DNA from: Streptomyces candidus
Lineage (GTDB): Bacteria; Actinomycetota; Actinomycetes; Streptomycetales; Streptomycetaceae
Direction: 5' to 3'
Assembly (NCBI RefSeq): GCF_014207445.1
Contig: NZ_JACHEM010000003.1
Location: 434,001-498,000 of the forward strand
Length of the DNA stretch: 64,000 nt
The notes under the pieces are model-generated. The model made no database searches, was not told where the DNA came from, and worked only from the letters and a program-made list of their open reading frames with translations. This document shows, in pieces, positions 17,257-25,814 of this stretch (its first letter is position 1; each line of letters begins with the position of its first letter). The translations under genes and the position numbers were made by a program.

Positions 17257-18594
17257 CTAGAAGAAGGTGCGGACGAAGTCGACGACGGTGCCGTCCGCGT
17301 CGGTGACCGGGATCAACTGCCACTTGTCGAAGATCGTGCAGGGGTGGGAGAGGCCGAGCCCCACCCAGTCGCCGACCTCCAGCGCGGCGGCCGGCTCGTC
17401 CGTGCGCAGCCAGCCGTGCTGGTCGGAGAGCCCGGTGACGGTGATGCCGTCGGCCGGGCGGATCTTTCCGTCGCGGGCGGACCGTACGACCTGGGCCCGG
17501 GGCAGGTGGAGGTCGTGTGCGGCGTCGCGCTTGCCCGCGTTGACGAAGGCCTGCGTGGGGGTGGGCCGCGAGACGACCTGCGCCCAGAGCCGGAACGCGG
17601 GCCGCAGCGCGCCCTCGTCGGGGACCCGGTTGAAGGGAGTCAGCTCCTGGTAGTGGCCGTCGTCGTGGGAGACGTACGCGCCGGAGCGCAGCAGCTTGAG
17701 CACGGGACGGGACAGCTCCGGGATCTCCGCGAACACGAGCGCGACGGCGTCGAACCAGGCGCTGCCGCCCGCACTGACCACGATCTCGTCCAGCGACCCG
17801 GCGAACCGGCCCGCCCGGTCGAACTCCGCTGCCAGCTCCACGAGCCGGCGCAGCCACGCCTGGACCCGCCGCTCGTCGGCCTGCGGCACCTCGCCCTCGT
17901 ACCCGGCGACGCCGACCAGCCGCAGCGTCCCCGTGGCGGCCACCGCGTCGGCGACCGCCGCGCAGTCCGCGGCCGTACGGGCGCCGGTGCGCGCCCCCTC
18001 GCCCGCGCCCAGCTCCACGACCACGTCCAGCGGCCGGCGCGCCCCGGCGTCCCGCAGCGCCTGGTCCATCAGCTCGACGCCGCGCACGGAGTCCACGTAC
18101 ACGACGAGCCGGAAATCGGGGTCGGCGTCCAGTTCGCCCGCGATCCAGCGCAGGGCCGCCGGGTCGACGACCTCGTTCGCGAGGAAGATCCGCTGGATGC
18201 CGTACGCCCGGTAGACCCGCGCCTGGTGCGGGACTGCGGCGGTGATGCCCCATGCCCCGTGCTCCAGCTGGCGGGCGAAGAGCTGCGGGGACATGGAGGT
18301 TTTGCCGTGCGGGGCGAAGGCGAGGGAGTGCTGCTCGGCGTAGTGCCCCAGCAGCGCGAGGTTGTGGTCGAGGGACTCTGCGGACAGGGCGAGCAGCGGA
18401 GTGGTGAAGCCGCCGTCGAAGAGGTTGCGGCGCTGGGCGGCGAGCGCGCCGACGTCGAGACCGGCGGCTTCGGCGTCCGGCGGGAGCCCCTTGAAGCGGA
18501 AGGTCACGGGTTCCCGCGCGAGGGACGCGAGGGCGTCGGCAGGTTTGCGGGACGGCTGTCGCCCCGAGTCCGACGGTCCCTGGTCAACTCCCAT
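17257..18594 (-). CDS. Fold-III PLP enzyme, D-serine dehydratase/D-threonine aldolase-like amino acid deaminase
   Basis: The 445-residue protein has an alanine-racemase-like barrel with the PLP lysine K98 in FAPHGKTSMSPQ and a C-terminal beta domain that carries the metal ligands in SHPC (H417, C419), as in DSD1-type D-serine dehydratases. ATG 18594 has AAGGGAG upstream. Such enzymes eliminate ammonia from a D-amino acid and give a 2-oxo acid by way of an enamine. Neighbours (RidA, KDG-type kinase, GntP permease, deacylase) make D-glucosaminate dehydratase, giving 2-keto-3-deoxygluconate, my preferred role; D-serine or D-threonine deamination is the alternative. It is the first gene of the leftward operon from the divergent promoter. 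Confidence 0.85.
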   Translation of the reverse strand: MGVDQGPSDSGRQPSRKPADALASLAREPVTFRFKGLPPDAEAAGLDVGALAAQRRNLFDGGFTTPLLALSAESLDHNLALLGHYAEQHSLAFAPHGKTSMSPQLFARQLEHGAWGITAAVPHQARVYRAYGIQRIFLANEVVDPAALRWIAGELDADPDFRLVVYVDSVRGVELMDQALRDAGARRPLDVVVELGAGEGARTGARTAADCAAVADAVAATGTLRLVGVAGYEGEVPQADERRVQAWLRRLVELAAEFDRAGRFAGSLDEIVVSAGGSAWFDAVALVFAEIPELSRPVLKLLRSGAYVSHDDGHYQELTPFNRVPDEGALRPAFRLWAQVVSRPTPTQAFVNAGKRDAAHDLHLPRAQVVRSARDGKIRPADGITVTGLSDQHGWLRTDEPAAALEVGDWVGLGLSHPCTIFDKWQLIPVTDADGTVVDFVRTFF

Positions 18595-18614
18595 GACGGG
18601 CTCCCTTCTTCGAG

Positions 18615-18635
18615 TCGTTGCGAAGAGTGCAACGA
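18615..18635. promoter_or_regulatory. Perfect inverted repeat in divergent promoter, probable IclR operator
   Basis: TCGTTGC and GCAACGA form perfect 7-bp arms around a 7-base centre. The site lies in the 63-bp gap between the deaminase and kinase genes, and the IclR regulator is encoded in the rightward operon. Its size suits IclR-type operators, and its place would allow control of both directions. Confidence 0.65.
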
Positions 18636-18657
18636 CCATTGCGTATATCGCTCACCG

Positions 18658-19914
18658 ATGTCTAACATCCGAGCCGTGCCCGCACAACAGCCCCAGCCAC
18701 CCGAAACCGCCGACGCCCCCGGCCCCGCCGAGGCCGCCGCCCCCGGGACGCCCGCGCCCGCCGACGTACGGCCCGCCGGGTCCCCCGCAGCAGCCGGAGC
18801 ACGCGGACCGGCCACCGCCCCCGCGGCCACGGGTGTCCCCGCGGCTACGGATGTCCCCGAGGCCGCGGGTGTTCCCGCAGTCTCCGGTGCCGCCGGGCTC
18901 GCCGACGTCGTCTGTCTCGGCGAGTCCATGGTGACTTTCCTGCCCTCCGGCCCCGGGCCCCTCGCCGACGTGCCGTCGTTCCACCGTGCCATCGGGGGCG
19001 CGGAGTCCAACGTTGCCTGCGCGCTGGCCCTGTCCGGGCACGCCGCGAAGTGGGTCGGCCGGGTCGGCGCGGACGGCTTCGGCACGCACCTGCTGGACGC
19101 CCTCGCCGCGTACGGGGTCGACGTCCGCTCCGTCGTCCGCGACCCGCACCGCCCCACCGGCGTGTACTTCCGCACCGCGGACGACCGCGCCGACGCGAGT
19201 CACGAGGTCGTCTACTACCGGGCGGGCTCGGCGGCCTCCGCGATGTCCCCCGACACCGTCCCGCTCGCGGACCTCCGCGCGACCCGCGTCCTGCACCTGT
19301 CGGGCATCACCGCGGCCCTGTCGCCCGGCTGCCTGGCCCTGATGCGCACCCTGTGCGCCCGTTCCACCGACCGGCCCCTCCTGTCCTTCGACGTCAACCA
19401 CCGCCCCGGGCTGTGGGCTTCCGGCGACGACGGCGCGCCGGTCCTCCTCGAACTGGCCCGCGGCGCGGACCTCGTCTTCGTCGGCGAGGACGAGGCGGCG
19501 GACGCCTGGGGCATCCGCGGCGGGCCCGCGGCGATCCGCGCGGCGCTGCCGGAACCTGCGGTACTGGTGGTGAAGCAGGGCGCGGCGGGCGCGACCGCGT
19601 TCGTGCGCGCGGCCGGCAACGAGACCGAGACCCACCACGTCCCCGCCCCCCTCGTCACCCCGGTCGCCCCCGTCGGAGCCGGCGACGCCTTCGCCGCCGG
19701 GTTCCTGTCCGCGACCCTGCGCGGACTTCACGTACCGCTGCGGCTGCGGCACGGGCACCTGATGGCCGCCGCCGCCCTCACCGTGCCCGGGGATGTCGCC
19801 GTACCGCCGCCGCGCGAGTACGCCGACGAGCTCGCGGCGCTCGGCCCGGACGCCTGGGGGAGACTTCGTCTCGGCCCCGGGTGGACGGGGAGACCTCAGG
19901 AGGCACGAGCATGA
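18658..19914 (+). CDS. PfkB family sugar kinase, 2-keto-3-deoxygluconate kinase-like
   Basis: The kinase domain begins near residue 80 (ADVVCLGESMVTF) and ends with the catalytic GAGDAFAAGF (D343). An N-terminal GGAESN motif and a DVNHRPGLW segment resemble KDG kinases, which phosphorylate 2-keto-3-deoxygluconate to KDPG for aldol cleavage. Residues 1-78 form an unusual Ala/Pro/Gly-rich extension with degenerate ATGVPAATDVPEAAGVP repeats. ATG 18658 has no ribosome site, so the transcript may be leaderless or translation may begin at a later GTG. The stop overlaps the IclR start (ATGA at 19911). Confidence 0.8.
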   Translation: MSNIRAVPAQQPQPPETADAPGPAEAAAPGTPAPADVRPAGSPAAAGARGPATAPAATGVPAATDVPEAAGVPAVSGAAGLADVVCLGESMVTFLPSGPGPLADVPSFHRAIGGAESNVACALALSGHAAKWVGRVGADGFGTHLLDALAAYGVDVRSVVRDPHRPTGVYFRTADDRADASHEVVYYRAGSAASAMSPDTVPLADLRATRVLHLSGITAALSPGCLALMRTLCARSTDRPLLSFDVNHRPGLWASGDDGAPVLLELARGADLVFVGEDEAADAWGIRGGPAAIRAALPEPAVLVVKQGAAGATAFVRAAGNETETHHVPAPLVTPVAPVGAGDAFAAGFLSATLRGLHVPLRLRHGHLMAAAALTVPGDVAVPPPREYADELAALGPDAWGRLRLGPGWTGRPQEARA

Positions 19915-20681
19915 GCCAGACCGTCGACCGCGCGCTCAGCATTCTTCCCCTGCTCGCGCAGGGCCCCGCCGACCTCGGCCAGGTCGCCGCGCGCCTCGAT
20001 GTGCACAAGTCGACCGCCCTGCGCCTGCTGCGCACCCTGCACGAGCACGGCCTCGTGCACCGCCAGCAGGACCAGCGCTACCGGCTCGGCGCGCGACTGT
20101 TCGCGCTCGCCCAGGAAGCCGTGGAGAACCTGGACGTACGGGACATCGCGCACCCGTACCTCAAGGAGCTGAACGCCGAGTGCGGGCACACCGTGCACCT
20201 GGCCGTGCGCGAGGAGGGCGAGGTGCTCTACATCGACAAGGTCGAGAGCCGCTACCCGGTACGGATGTACTCCCGGATCGGCAAGCCCGTCGCGATCACC
20301 GTCGCCGCCGTCGCCAAACTCCTCCTCGCCGACCTCCCGGAGCAGGAGCGCCGCGAGATCGCCGAGCAGCTGGACTACCCCCAGTACACCGCCCGCTCCA
20401 CCCCCAACCCGGCCGCCTTCCTGCGGGAGCTGGCGCTCGTACGGGAGCAGGGCTGGGCCACCGACCTCGGCGGCCACGAGGAGTCCATCAACTGTGTCGG
20501 CGCTCCGATCCGGGGCACCGACGGCAGTGTTGTCGCCGCCATGTCCGTCTCCGCGCCGAACGTCGTCGTCACCGCGGAGGAACTGCTCGCCCTGCTCCCG
20601 CTGGTACGCCGTACGGCGGAGGCCATCAGCCGCGAGTACTCCGGAACCGGAGAGCCCCCGGCGGCCACCGCCGCCCCGTAG
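19911..20681 (+). CDS. IclR family transcriptional regulator
   Basis: The 256-residue protein has an N-terminal winged helix (SQTVDRALSILPLLAQG, LDVHKSTALRLLRTLHEHGLVHR) and a C-terminal GAF-like effector domain (GHTVHLAVREEGEVLYIDKVES, INCVGAPIRGTDGSVVAAMSVSAP). CAGGAGG precedes ATG 19911. It is translationally coupled to the kinase gene and probably binds the inverted repeat at 18615-18635, controlling both divergent operons in response to a pathway sugar acid such as KDG. Confidence 0.92.
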   Translation: MSQTVDRALSILPLLAQGPADLGQVAARLDVHKSTALRLLRTLHEHGLVHRQQDQRYRLGARLFALAQEAVENLDVRDIAHPYLKELNAECGHTVHLAVREEGEVLYIDKVESRYPVRMYSRIGKPVAITVAAVAKLLLADLPEQERREIAEQLDYPQYTARSTPNPAAFLRELALVREQGWATDLGGHEESINCVGAPIRGTDGSVVAAMSVSAPNVVVTAEELLALLPLVRRTAEAISREYSGTGEPPAATAAP

Positions 20682-20743
20682 GAGCCCGACCCCGCCACCC
20701 ACACGAGGGGCGGCCCCAACACTCCTTAGGAGAAAGCAAGTCC

Positions 20744-21160
20744 ATGTCCGAAGCCAAGCTCACCAAGACCGCCCTCACCCCGCCCACCCACACCGCACCG
20801 CCCGCGAGGTTCTCGCACGGAGTCCGCAAGGGGAACATCCTCCAGGTCGCCGGCCAGGTCGGCTTCCTGCCCGCCGCCGACGGCCGGGCGCCGACGCCCG
20901 CCGGACCCACCCTGCGCGAGCAGACCCTGCAGACCTTCGCCAACGTCAAGGCGATCCTGGAGGAGGGCGGCGCGAGCTGGGAGGACGTGATGATGATGCG
21001 CGTCTACCTCACCGACACCGCGCACTTCGCCGAGCTGAACGACCTCTACAACGAGTACTTCGCCGACCTGAAGGAAGCCCCGTCGGCGCGCACCACCGTG
21101 TACGTGGGCCTGCCGGCGGGCCTGCTCATCGAGATCGACGCGCTCGCCGTCCTCGGCTGA
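20744..21160 (+). CDS. RidA family enamine/imine deaminase
   Basis: The 138-residue protein has the RidA fold and signatures: HGVRKGNILQVAGQVG, the central QTLQTFANVKAILEEGGASWEDV, and the C-terminal PSARTTVYVGLPAGLLIEIDA with the conserved arginine. RidA proteins hydrolyse reactive enamines and imines released by PLP-dependent dehydratases. That fits the deaminase in the same locus. ATG 20744 follows TTAGGAGA. It sits between the IclR gene and the GntP permease gene on one transcript. Confidence 0.9.
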   Translation: MSEAKLTKTALTPPTHTAPPARFSHGVRKGNILQVAGQVGFLPAADGRAPTPAGPTLREQTLQTFANVKAILEEGGASWEDVMMMRVYLTDTAHFAELNDLYNEYFADLKEAPSARTTVYVGLPAGLLIEIDALAVLG

Positions 21161-21284
21161 ATCCTGCACCCCCACTCCGCCCCCCACGTGCTTTCCGGCA
21201 CGGCGCCCCGCCACCCGGCGGGCGCGCCGTGCCGCGCTCCACCCTGCCCCGAAGTCCCTCAGGACCGACCGGAGTCGACCGCAC

Positions 21285-22808
21285 ATGCAGCTCGCCGCAG
21301 CCTTCCCGATACCCCTCGCCCACCCCCTCCGCCCGCCCCTCGCCGCACCGGCCGCGGCCCCCGCCGAGGTCCCGCACACCGGGGGCCTCCTGCACCTCAT
21401 CGACGGTACGGCCGGTCTGCTGACCGTCGCCGTCCTCGGCATCGCCCTGCTCCTCCTCCTGATCATCAAGGTCAGGATCCAGCCGTTCGTGGCGCTGCTC
21501 GCCGTCTCCATCGCCGTGGGCCTCGGCGCCGGCCTCTCGGTCACCGAACTCTTCGGCACCGTGCAAAAGTCGGCGATCCCCTCCGTCATCGAATCCGGCA
21601 TGGGCGGCATCCTCGGTCACGTCGCGATCATCATCGGACTCGGCACGATGCTCGGCGCCATCCTCGAAGTCAGCGGCGGCGCGCAGGTGCTGGCCTCCAA
21701 GCTGCTCGCCCTCTTCGGTGAGAAGCGCGCACCGCTCGCGATGGGCCTGACCGGCCTGATCTTCGGCGTCCCGGTCTTCTTCGACGTCGGCATCTTCGTG
21801 CTCGCCCCGATCGTCTACGCCGCAGCCAAGCGTTCGGGCAAGTCGATCGTCCTGTACGCCATGCCACTGCTCGCCGGTCTGTCCATGACGCACGCGTTCC
21901 TGCCCCCGCACCCCGGGCCGGTCGCCGCGGCGGGCCTGTTCGAGGTCTCCCTCGGCTGGGTCATCCTGATGGGCGTCGTGGTGGGCATCCCGGCGGTCCT
22001 CGCCGCGTGGGCGTACGCGGCCTGGATCGGCCGCCGCCTCTTCGTGCCCGTACCGCAGGACATGCTGGAGGCGGCCCAGGAGGCGAAGGAGGCGGTCGCC
22101 GCAGAGCAGCGCGAGGCGGGCGTCGTTCCGCCAGAGCACCCCGTCTCCCTCGTCACGGTCCTCGCCATCATCGGCACCCCGCTGGTCCTGATCCTGGGCG
22201 CGACGTTCTCCTCGATCACCCTGTCCGAGTCGACGCCGCGTTCGGTCATCGAGTTCTTCGGCAACCCGTTCGTGGCCCTGACGATCGCCCTGCTGCTCGC
22301 GTACTACCTGCTCGGCATCCGGCGCGGCTGGTCGCGCAAGTCCCTGGAACGCGTCTCCACCGCCTCCCTCAAGCCGATCGGCAACATCCTGCTGGTCGTC
22401 GGCGCGGGCGGGGTGTTCGGTGCCGTCCTCAAGGGCAGCGGCATCGCCGACGCGCTCGCCGACACCTTCCAGGACGTCGGTCTGCCCGTCATCCTGCTGG
22501 CCTGGCTGATCTCCGTGGTCCTGCGCGTCGCCCAGGGCTCCGCCACGGTCGCCATCGTCGCCACGTCCGGCATCGTCGTCCCCCTGGTCGACGGCCAGGA
22601 CCTGTCCCAGGCGCACCTCGCCCTGATCATCATGGCGATCTCGGCGGGTTCGATCTTCGCCTCGCACGTCAACGACGGGGGCTTCTGGATGGTCGCGAAG
22701 TACTTCGGCATCTCCGAGCGCGACACGCTGAAGTCGTGGACGGTCCTGGAGACGGTCCTGTCCGTCGCGGGCTTCGCGGTGGCGGCGCTGCTGAGCCTGG
22801 TGATCTAG
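21285..22808 (+). CDS. GntP family gluconate-type permease
   Basis: The 507-residue protein has about twelve membrane helices with GntP signatures (IIIGLGTMLGAILEVSGGAQ, MTHAFLPPHPGPVAAA, RVAQGSATVAIVATSGI, SHVNDGGFWMV). GntP carriers import gluconate, related sugar acids or D-serine with protons. Together with the deacylase, deaminase and KDG-type kinase I infer uptake of N-acetylglucosaminate or glucosaminate. A 124-base gap with no clear promoter separates it from ridA. The N-terminal ~30 residues are Ala/Pro-rich and may be cytoplasmic. Confidence 0.9.
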   Translation: MQLAAAFPIPLAHPLRPPLAAPAAAPAEVPHTGGLLHLIDGTAGLLTVAVLGIALLLLLIIKVRIQPFVALLAVSIAVGLGAGLSVTELFGTVQKSAIPSVIESGMGGILGHVAIIIGLGTMLGAILEVSGGAQVLASKLLALFGEKRAPLAMGLTGLIFGVPVFFDVGIFVLAPIVYAAAKRSGKSIVLYAMPLLAGLSMTHAFLPPHPGPVAAAGLFEVSLGWVILMGVVVGIPAVLAAWAYAAWIGRRLFVPVPQDMLEAAQEAKEAVAAEQREAGVVPPEHPVSLVTVLAIIGTPLVLILGATFSSITLSESTPRSVIEFFGNPFVALTIALLLAYYLLGIRRGWSRKSLERVSTASLKPIGNILLVVGAGGVFGAVLKGSGIADALADTFQDVGLPVILLAWLISVVLRVAQGSATVAIVATSGIVVPLVDGQDLSQAHLALIIMAISAGSIFASHVNDGGFWMVAKYFGISERDTLKSWTVLETVLSVAGFAVAALLSLVI

Positions 22809-22844
22809 CCGGATGCCCCGCGCGCCCGCAACCGCTGCCTCCCG

Positions 22845-22894
22845 CACGTCAGTTGACGTGGCGCGGTGTCCGCGGGGCGGTACGCGCGCCACGT
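22845..22894. terminator. Palindrome and overlapping hairpin after the GntP gene
   Basis: CACGTCA-GT-TGACGTG (22845-22860) is a 16-base near-perfect palindrome. Its right half also belongs to ACGTGGCGCG (22856-22865), which pairs with CGCGCCACGT (22885-22894). The two structures exclude each other. The longer hairpin could terminate the GntP transcript; the palindrome could be an operator for the next gene. Confidence 0.45.
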
Positions 22895-23005
22895 GCCGTC
22901 CAGTGCTGCGATAAGGCGACGAATCCCGCCGCCCCCTTGCGCGGGCCCGCCCGTCCCCCTTTAGGTGATCCAGATCATCAGGGGGACGAGCGGGAGGAAC
23001 GCACC

Positions 23006-24343
23006 ATGGCCGACAGCGTGCAGGGCAGCGGCAGCACCGGAGTGCCGCCGGGAGCGGACGCGGGCGAGGCGTCCCGTCCCCGCAAGTCGAGCTGGAAGTA
23101 CATCGGCCCCGGCATCGTGGTCGCCGCCACCGGCGTCGGCGCGGGTGACCTGGTCGCGACACTGATCGCGGGCAGCAAGTTCGGGTACACCCTCATGTGG
23201 GCGGCCGTCATCGGCTGCGTCGTGAAGATCGCGCTCGCCGAGGCCACCGGCCGCTGGCACCTGTCCACCGGCCGCACCCTCTTCGAGGGCTGGCGCAGCC
23301 TCGGCCAGTGGACCACCTGGTACTTCGCGGTGTACGTCGTGATCTGGGGCTTCATCTACGGGGCGACGGCGATGTCCTCGTCCGCCCTGCCCGTCGTGGC
23401 GCTGTTCCCGGACGGGCCGAGCCTGAAGTTCTGGGCCATCGTCTGCGGGCTGGCCGGTCTGGTCTTCGTCTGGTTCAACAGGTACGCCGTCTTCGAGAAG
23501 GTCATGACGGTCCTGGTCGGGATCATGTTCGTAGTGGTCGTGTACGTGGCGATCCGGGTCGGCCCGTCCGTCGGCAAGTCCTTCGCGGGCCTGGCCCCGG
23601 TCCTGCCGGACGGCTCGCTGCTCTACACGCTCGGCCTGATCGGTGGCGTCGGCGGCACCATCACCATGGCCGCGTACGGGTACTGGGTGAACGCCAAGGG
23701 CATGACCAACTCCTCCTGGATGAAGGTGATGCGCCTGGACAACCGGGTCGCCTACCTCACCACCGGCATCTTCGTCATCGCCATGCTGATCGTCGGCGCG
23801 GAACTGCTGCACTCCGCGAACCTGGCGCTCACCAAGGGCGACCGGGGGCTGATCGACCTGGGCAAGGTCCTGGAGGACCGGTTCGGCACGGTCACGTCCA
23901 AGCTGTTCCTCGTCGGCTTCTTCGCCACCTCCTTCTCCTCCCTCATCGGGGTGTGGCACGGCGTGAGCCTGATGTTCGCGGACTTCGTGGAGCGTTTCCG
24001 CCGCGACCGCGAGGGCGCACCGGTCGAGCTGGGCACGGCGGCGGAGGTCGCGGAGGGCAAGCGGGAGAAGTCGAAGTACTTCCGCTGGTACCTGCTGTGG
24101 CTGACGTTCCCGCCGATGGCACTGCTGTGGCTGGACCAGCCGTTCGGGCTGGTCGTCGTCTACGGGGTGCTCGGCGCGTTCTTCATGCCGTTCCTCGCTC
24201 TGACCCTGCTGTGGCTGCTCAACTCCTCGCGCACACCCGGCGAGTGGCGCAACGGCATCCTCAGCAACGTACTGCTGGCGGCGAGCGGGCTGCTGTTCGT
24301 GGTGTTGTGCGTGCAGCAGATCATCGAGGTGTTCAACAAGTAG
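23006..24343 (+). CDS. Nramp-related membrane transporter without canonical metal motifs
   Basis: The 445-residue protein has about eleven membrane helices and aligns by layout with Nramp carriers (WKYIGPGIVVAATGVGAGD at the first helix). The usual metal-binding DPGN of helix 1 reads GVGAGD here, and the MPH of helix 6 is replaced by TMAAYGY. It is thus an Nramp-related protein whose substrate may not be Mn or Fe. ATG 23006 follows GGGAGGAAC. It lies in the same direction after the GntP gene with a 197-base gap, so co-regulation is possible but not shown. Confidence 0.8.
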   Translation: MADSVQGSGSTGVPPGADAGEASRPRKSSWKYIGPGIVVAATGVGAGDLVATLIAGSKFGYTLMWAAVIGCVVKIALAEATGRWHLSTGRTLFEGWRSLGQWTTWYFAVYVVIWGFIYGATAMSSSALPVVALFPDGPSLKFWAIVCGLAGLVFVWFNRYAVFEKVMTVLVGIMFVVVVYVAIRVGPSVGKSFAGLAPVLPDGSLLYTLGLIGGVGGTITMAAYGYWVNAKGMTNSSWMKVMRLDNRVAYLTTGIFVIAMLIVGAELLHSANLALTKGDRGLIDLGKVLEDRFGTVTSKLFLVGFFATSFSSLIGVWHGVSLMFADFVERFRRDREGAPVELGTAAEVAEGKREKSKYFRWYLLWLTFPPMALLWLDQPFGLVVVYGVLGAFFMPFLALTLLWLLNSSRTPGEWRNGILSNVLLAASGLLFVVLCVQQIIEVFNK

Positions 24344-24349
24344 CGGGGG

Positions 24350-24380
24350 ACGGAGGCGGGGCCCGCACCCCCGCCTCCGT
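24350..24380. terminator. Bidirectional hairpin between convergent genes
   Basis: ACGGAGGCGGGG pairs perfectly with CCCCGCCTCCGT around a seven-base loop, just after the Nramp-like stop and before the 3' end of the convergent chitinase gene. Confidence 0.7.
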
Positions 24381-24436
24381 ACCGCCGGGACCCGTACCGT
24401 ACGAAGTCCCGGCGCCGTCCCGTCCGGCCGGTGCCG

Positions 24437-25507
24437 CTACCGCATCGCGCGCACCCGCGCGCCCACCGACCGCGACCACTCGTTGCCGTACGCCGCGTCC
24501 CAGTTCGTGGACCAGGCCATCGCGCCGCGCAGGGTCGGGTACTTCTTCTCCGGGGTGAACTTCCCGCAGCCGGTGCCGAGCGTCAGGCAGTCCAGCGCCT
24601 GGTTGACCACGGCGGGCTCGACGTACCCCGCGTCCTTGTTGCCCTTGTTGGTGGGCAGTCCCAGGCCCACCTGGGACGGGTCGAGGCCGCCGGTGAGCTG
24701 GATGCAGGCCTGCGCGGTGAGGAAGTCGACGGTGCCCTGCTGGTAGGTCCTGCCGTCGCAGCCCTTCATCGAACCCGAGTTGTAGAACTGGGTGTTGACG
24801 ACCGTGAGGAAGTCCTTGATGTTGAGCGCGGTCTTGAAGTAGTCGCTGTCCTTGGACTGCATGTCGACGGTCTGCGGAGCCATCGTGACGACCAGCTCGG
24901 GGCCGGCCTTCCGGTGCAGGGCCTTGAGGGCCCGCGTCATGTACTCGGCGTTGAGGCCGTTCTCCAGGTCGATGTCGACGCCGTCGAAGCCGTACTCCGT
25001 CATCAGCTTGTGCACGGAGTCCGTGAAGCGCTGCGCGGCCACCCCGCCGTCCACCTCGACCTTGCCGTGTTCGCCGCCCACCGAGATGATCACCGACTTG
25101 CCGGCCGCGCGCTTGGCGGCGATGTCCGCCTTGAACTGCTCGACGGTGTATCCGCCGAGCGCCTTGGAGTTCAGCTTGAAGCCCACCTCGCCGCGCTCGC
25201 CCGCCAGGTCGGCGAAGGAGACGGCGATGATGTCGTACGCGTCGGGCACCTCGCTCAGCTTCTGCACCTTCGACTCGTTGGCGAAGTTCTGCCAGTAGCC
25301 GGTGAGGGCGTGCGCGGGGACCTGCGGCGCCCCCAGGGCCTTGCGCCCGGCCGGATCCGGGACGGGCTTCGAGGCGGGCGCGCTGCTGCCGGAGGTGCCG
25401 GCGTCGTTCGGGGCGCCGGGGGACGAGCACGCCCCGAGGGCCCCGGTGCACAGGGCGACCACCGCCGCACCCATCGTGAGCCGGCGGGTTCGGGTGGTGC
25501 TCGGCAC
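24437..25507 (-). CDS. Secreted GH18 chitinase (lipoprotein)
   Basis: The 356-residue protein starts at GTG 25507 behind GGAGGCAGAAC. A signal peptide ends in a lipobox LGAC (C27), followed by an Ala/Ser/Pro linker and a GH18 barrel. SVGGE (142-146) and the catalytic DGVDIDLE (D175-E182, E182 as acid) are intact, so it should cleave beta-1,4-GlcNAc linkages of chitin with retention. The MAWSTNWDAAYGNEW segment near the C-terminus matches ChiC/ChiD-type bacterial chitinases. Its position close to the sugar-acid operon supports a chitin-linked role for that locus. Confidence 0.9.
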   Translation of the reverse strand: MPSTTRTRRLTMGAAVVALCTGALGACSSPGAPNDAGTSGSSAPASKPVPDPAGRKALGAPQVPAHALTGYWQNFANESKVQKLSEVPDAYDIIAVSFADLAGERGEVGFKLNSKALGGYTVEQFKADIAAKRAAGKSVIISVGGEHGKVEVDGGVAAQRFTDSVHKLMTEYGFDGVDIDLENGLNAEYMTRALKALHRKAGPELVVTMAPQTVDMQSKDSDYFKTALNIKDFLTVVNTQFYNSGSMKGCDGRTYQQGTVDFLTAQACIQLTGGLDPSQVGLGLPTNKGNKDAGYVEPAVVNQALDCLTLGTGCGKFTPEKKYPTLRGAMAWSTNWDAAYGNEWSRSVGARVRAMR

Positions 25508-25814
25508 GTTCTGCCTCCAGGTCGTCACGGACGGATCACGGCCCCCATTGTCGGCTGCATCGCGCCCCGGCGTCGAAACTTGGCCCGAAACCCTCTCCCG
25601 CGAACCCCAAACGGAACGCATGATCACAAGCGGTAGTAACGCAGTGACGTGCGGTCGCCAGGTTCCACAACGAGCAAACGGAACGAAAACCCAAGCGCAT
25701 CAAGATCAACTCTTCGGCGATCGGGGGCAGTTCGAGTGACGTGCGGGATCGATGGAACCTGTTCTCTGCCACGTATGACGTGGTTAAAGTGCTGAGGCAC
25801 CCTGTGCTGAGCGA

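Noticed and set aside
21126..23162. A long minus-strand frame over the GntP and Nramp-like genes
   Set aside because: It is highly charged (Asp/Arg/Gly repeats) and antisense to membrane protein genes with intact hydrophobic helices.
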